A DNA stretch of 64,000 nt, taken from NCBI GenBank assembly GCA_017562135.1, contig QEYB01000991.1, positions 248,001 to 312,000 on the forward strand, in the 5' to 3' direction. The notes beneath the pieces were generated by a model. It did not search any database and was not told the origin of the DNA. It saw only the letters and a program-made list of their open reading frames with translations. The position numbers and the translations under genes were made by a program. The stretch is from Dipylidium caninum. Taxonomy: Eukaryota > Platyhelminthes > Cestoda > Cyclophyllidea > Dipylidiidae. This document shows positions 62,880-64,000 of this stretch, in pieces (the first letter of the stretch is position 1; every line of letters starts with the position of its first letter).

Positions 62880-64000
62880 ATAGGTTTTTATTACCTTAAC
62901 TTGAAACCAAATCGCAACTTCATTACTGGATAAAGTTTAAGGGAGGGGGATCACAACGATACCGAATCGCCATTTTTTTCAGGACCACTTAGCAGCTAGA
63001 AGCCTAGCCAGTCTATTATCATTTCAGCAGCACCAAACACGTGTTAGGCAGCCGTCGTCGTCTCCGGTTGGCATGACAATGTAAGTGGGAATGACACTGT
63101 AGGAAAATGAGGAAATGAGATGAAAGAGGCTGCGCGAGGAGTCGTTACTTTGGCCGCTGGGAGGTGGGTCAGGGGTTTGCCGGTTCGGCCACCGCGTCCA
63201 CTGCTCGTGAGCGTTTTGCCCTCGGGTTGTTGCGCGCAACCCTGTTGCTGACCGACACTTGGCGGCCTGTCAACGGACGGCTGAGCTGTCAGTCAGGCGT
63301 GTTGAAATCAAACGCACGCGACAGCCGGAGACCGCATTTCCCGCCTTTTTTGTTTGATAGAAATATAATCAGGTCTAACAGTCTACCTATGCAAAGCTAA
63401 TAGCTGTTTTTGTTTCGAATTTTTAAAATGAGATTCTAAAAATATAAAGTCGAAATGTTGATATTTCGCCACACCAGTGTGACTGTTATGTGGAACTGTG
63501 TAATGAGAGTTAACAGGAGTAGAATTGCTTGTTAATTCAAACCAGATTTGCCTAAGCGGTTCTCCGCAAAATATTTATAAAATAGTTTCTACACAATTTG
63601 AGTAAGCACTGGGATGTTTTATAGACCAAATTCGCCATTTTTATTTCCTGTCTTATGTTGTAAAAAAAGCATGGATTCAGAAGGAAACAAAACCCCTCTG
63701 TCTGTGTGCGCCTTGAGAGGAGAGTCGGATTTCTACTGTACAACTTTATGAACCACGGTGGAGTGAAAAAAAATCAACCCCTACCACAAGAGGGTTGATC
63801 CAGTTCTTCGGCCTCCTTCTACGCCGCGTTGAGGAGCGGCAAAGGTTTGGCGTCCGTCGGGCAGGCGTCTCGCCTCCCCCGACCCTTCCCAGCACTTTCC
63901 GGCCAGCGGGGTGGGTGAAGACTCCATTGGCCAAAGCCATTTCCCCCCAAGTTCTGTGGGAATTACCGTGTTGCCGTCATGTCTAACATCCACATATGTT

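Larger units (their letters stand above)
53260..64000. other. About 10.7 kb upstream of RGK, no recognised gene
   Basis: This holds the RGK promoter and probably 5' UTR sequence, several simple repeats, and scattered exon-like frames (listed separately). I can assign no protein family with confidence on either strand. Confidence 0.5.

Noticed and set aside
1..64000. tRNA, rRNA, CRISPR arrays, transposase or reverse-transcriptase genes
   Set aside because: Looked for by eye on both strands. No cloverleaf with A/B boxes, no repeat-spacer array and no recognisable transposase or RT motifs were found.

Overview
This is eukaryotic nuclear DNA, most likely from a parasitic flatworm (tapeworm or fluke; I lean to tapeworm but cannot prove it). 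The evidence is intron-rich genes read in the standard code and an intron-size pattern reported for flatworms: introns of about 30-40 bp crowd the 5' ends of genes and longer ones follow. In the TM9SF4 gene the first six introns are 32, 31, 32, 32, 34 and 42 bp and the remaining six are 74-877 bp. I found no bacterial operon signals, rRNA, tRNA or CRISPR array. Gene models were built by hand from protein homology, GT/GC-AG splice sites and intron-phase agreement.

Layout. (1) 0.66-13.6 kb, minus: a 22-exon PDE11-like cyclic-nucleotide phosphodiesterase (N-terminal helix, GAF-A, GAF-B, HD-type catalytic domain; about 936 residues), with one apparent single-base frameshift. (2) 13.86-14.06 kb: a decayed copy of one TM9SF4 exon, just upstream of the PDE start. 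(3) 15.9-20.9 kb, minus: a complete 13-exon TM9SF4 nonaspanin, 616 residues. (4) 21.2-27.2 kb, plus: a JIP3/JIP4-like scaffold (syd/UNC-16 family) that ends after the N-terminal coiled-coil half; it starts 362 bp from TM9SF4, divergently. (5) 27.4-28.7 kb, minus: LAS1-like pre-rRNA endonuclease and ribosomal protein eL38 (RPL38), overlapping on the same strand. (6) 39.2-53.3 kb, minus: an RGK-type (Rem/Rad/Gem) small GTPase, 487 residues in five coding exons separated by multi-kb introns. (7) 28.7-39.2 kb and 53.3-64 kb: no gene I can name; only weak exon candidates.

How the genes fit together. LAS1 and RPL38 both serve the 60S ribosomal subunit and are packed like a polycistron. TM9SF4 acts in endosome/Golgi membranes. 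The JIP-like protein would link kinesin/dynein cargo with JNK-pathway kinases. PDE11 and the RGK GTPase belong to cyclic-nucleotide and voltage-gated calcium-channel signalling. These are ordinary animal genes. The interest lies in their architecture: micro-introns, GC-AG introns, a scaffold without its propeller, an RGK GTPase with a large switch-region insert, and the LAS1/RPL38 overlap.
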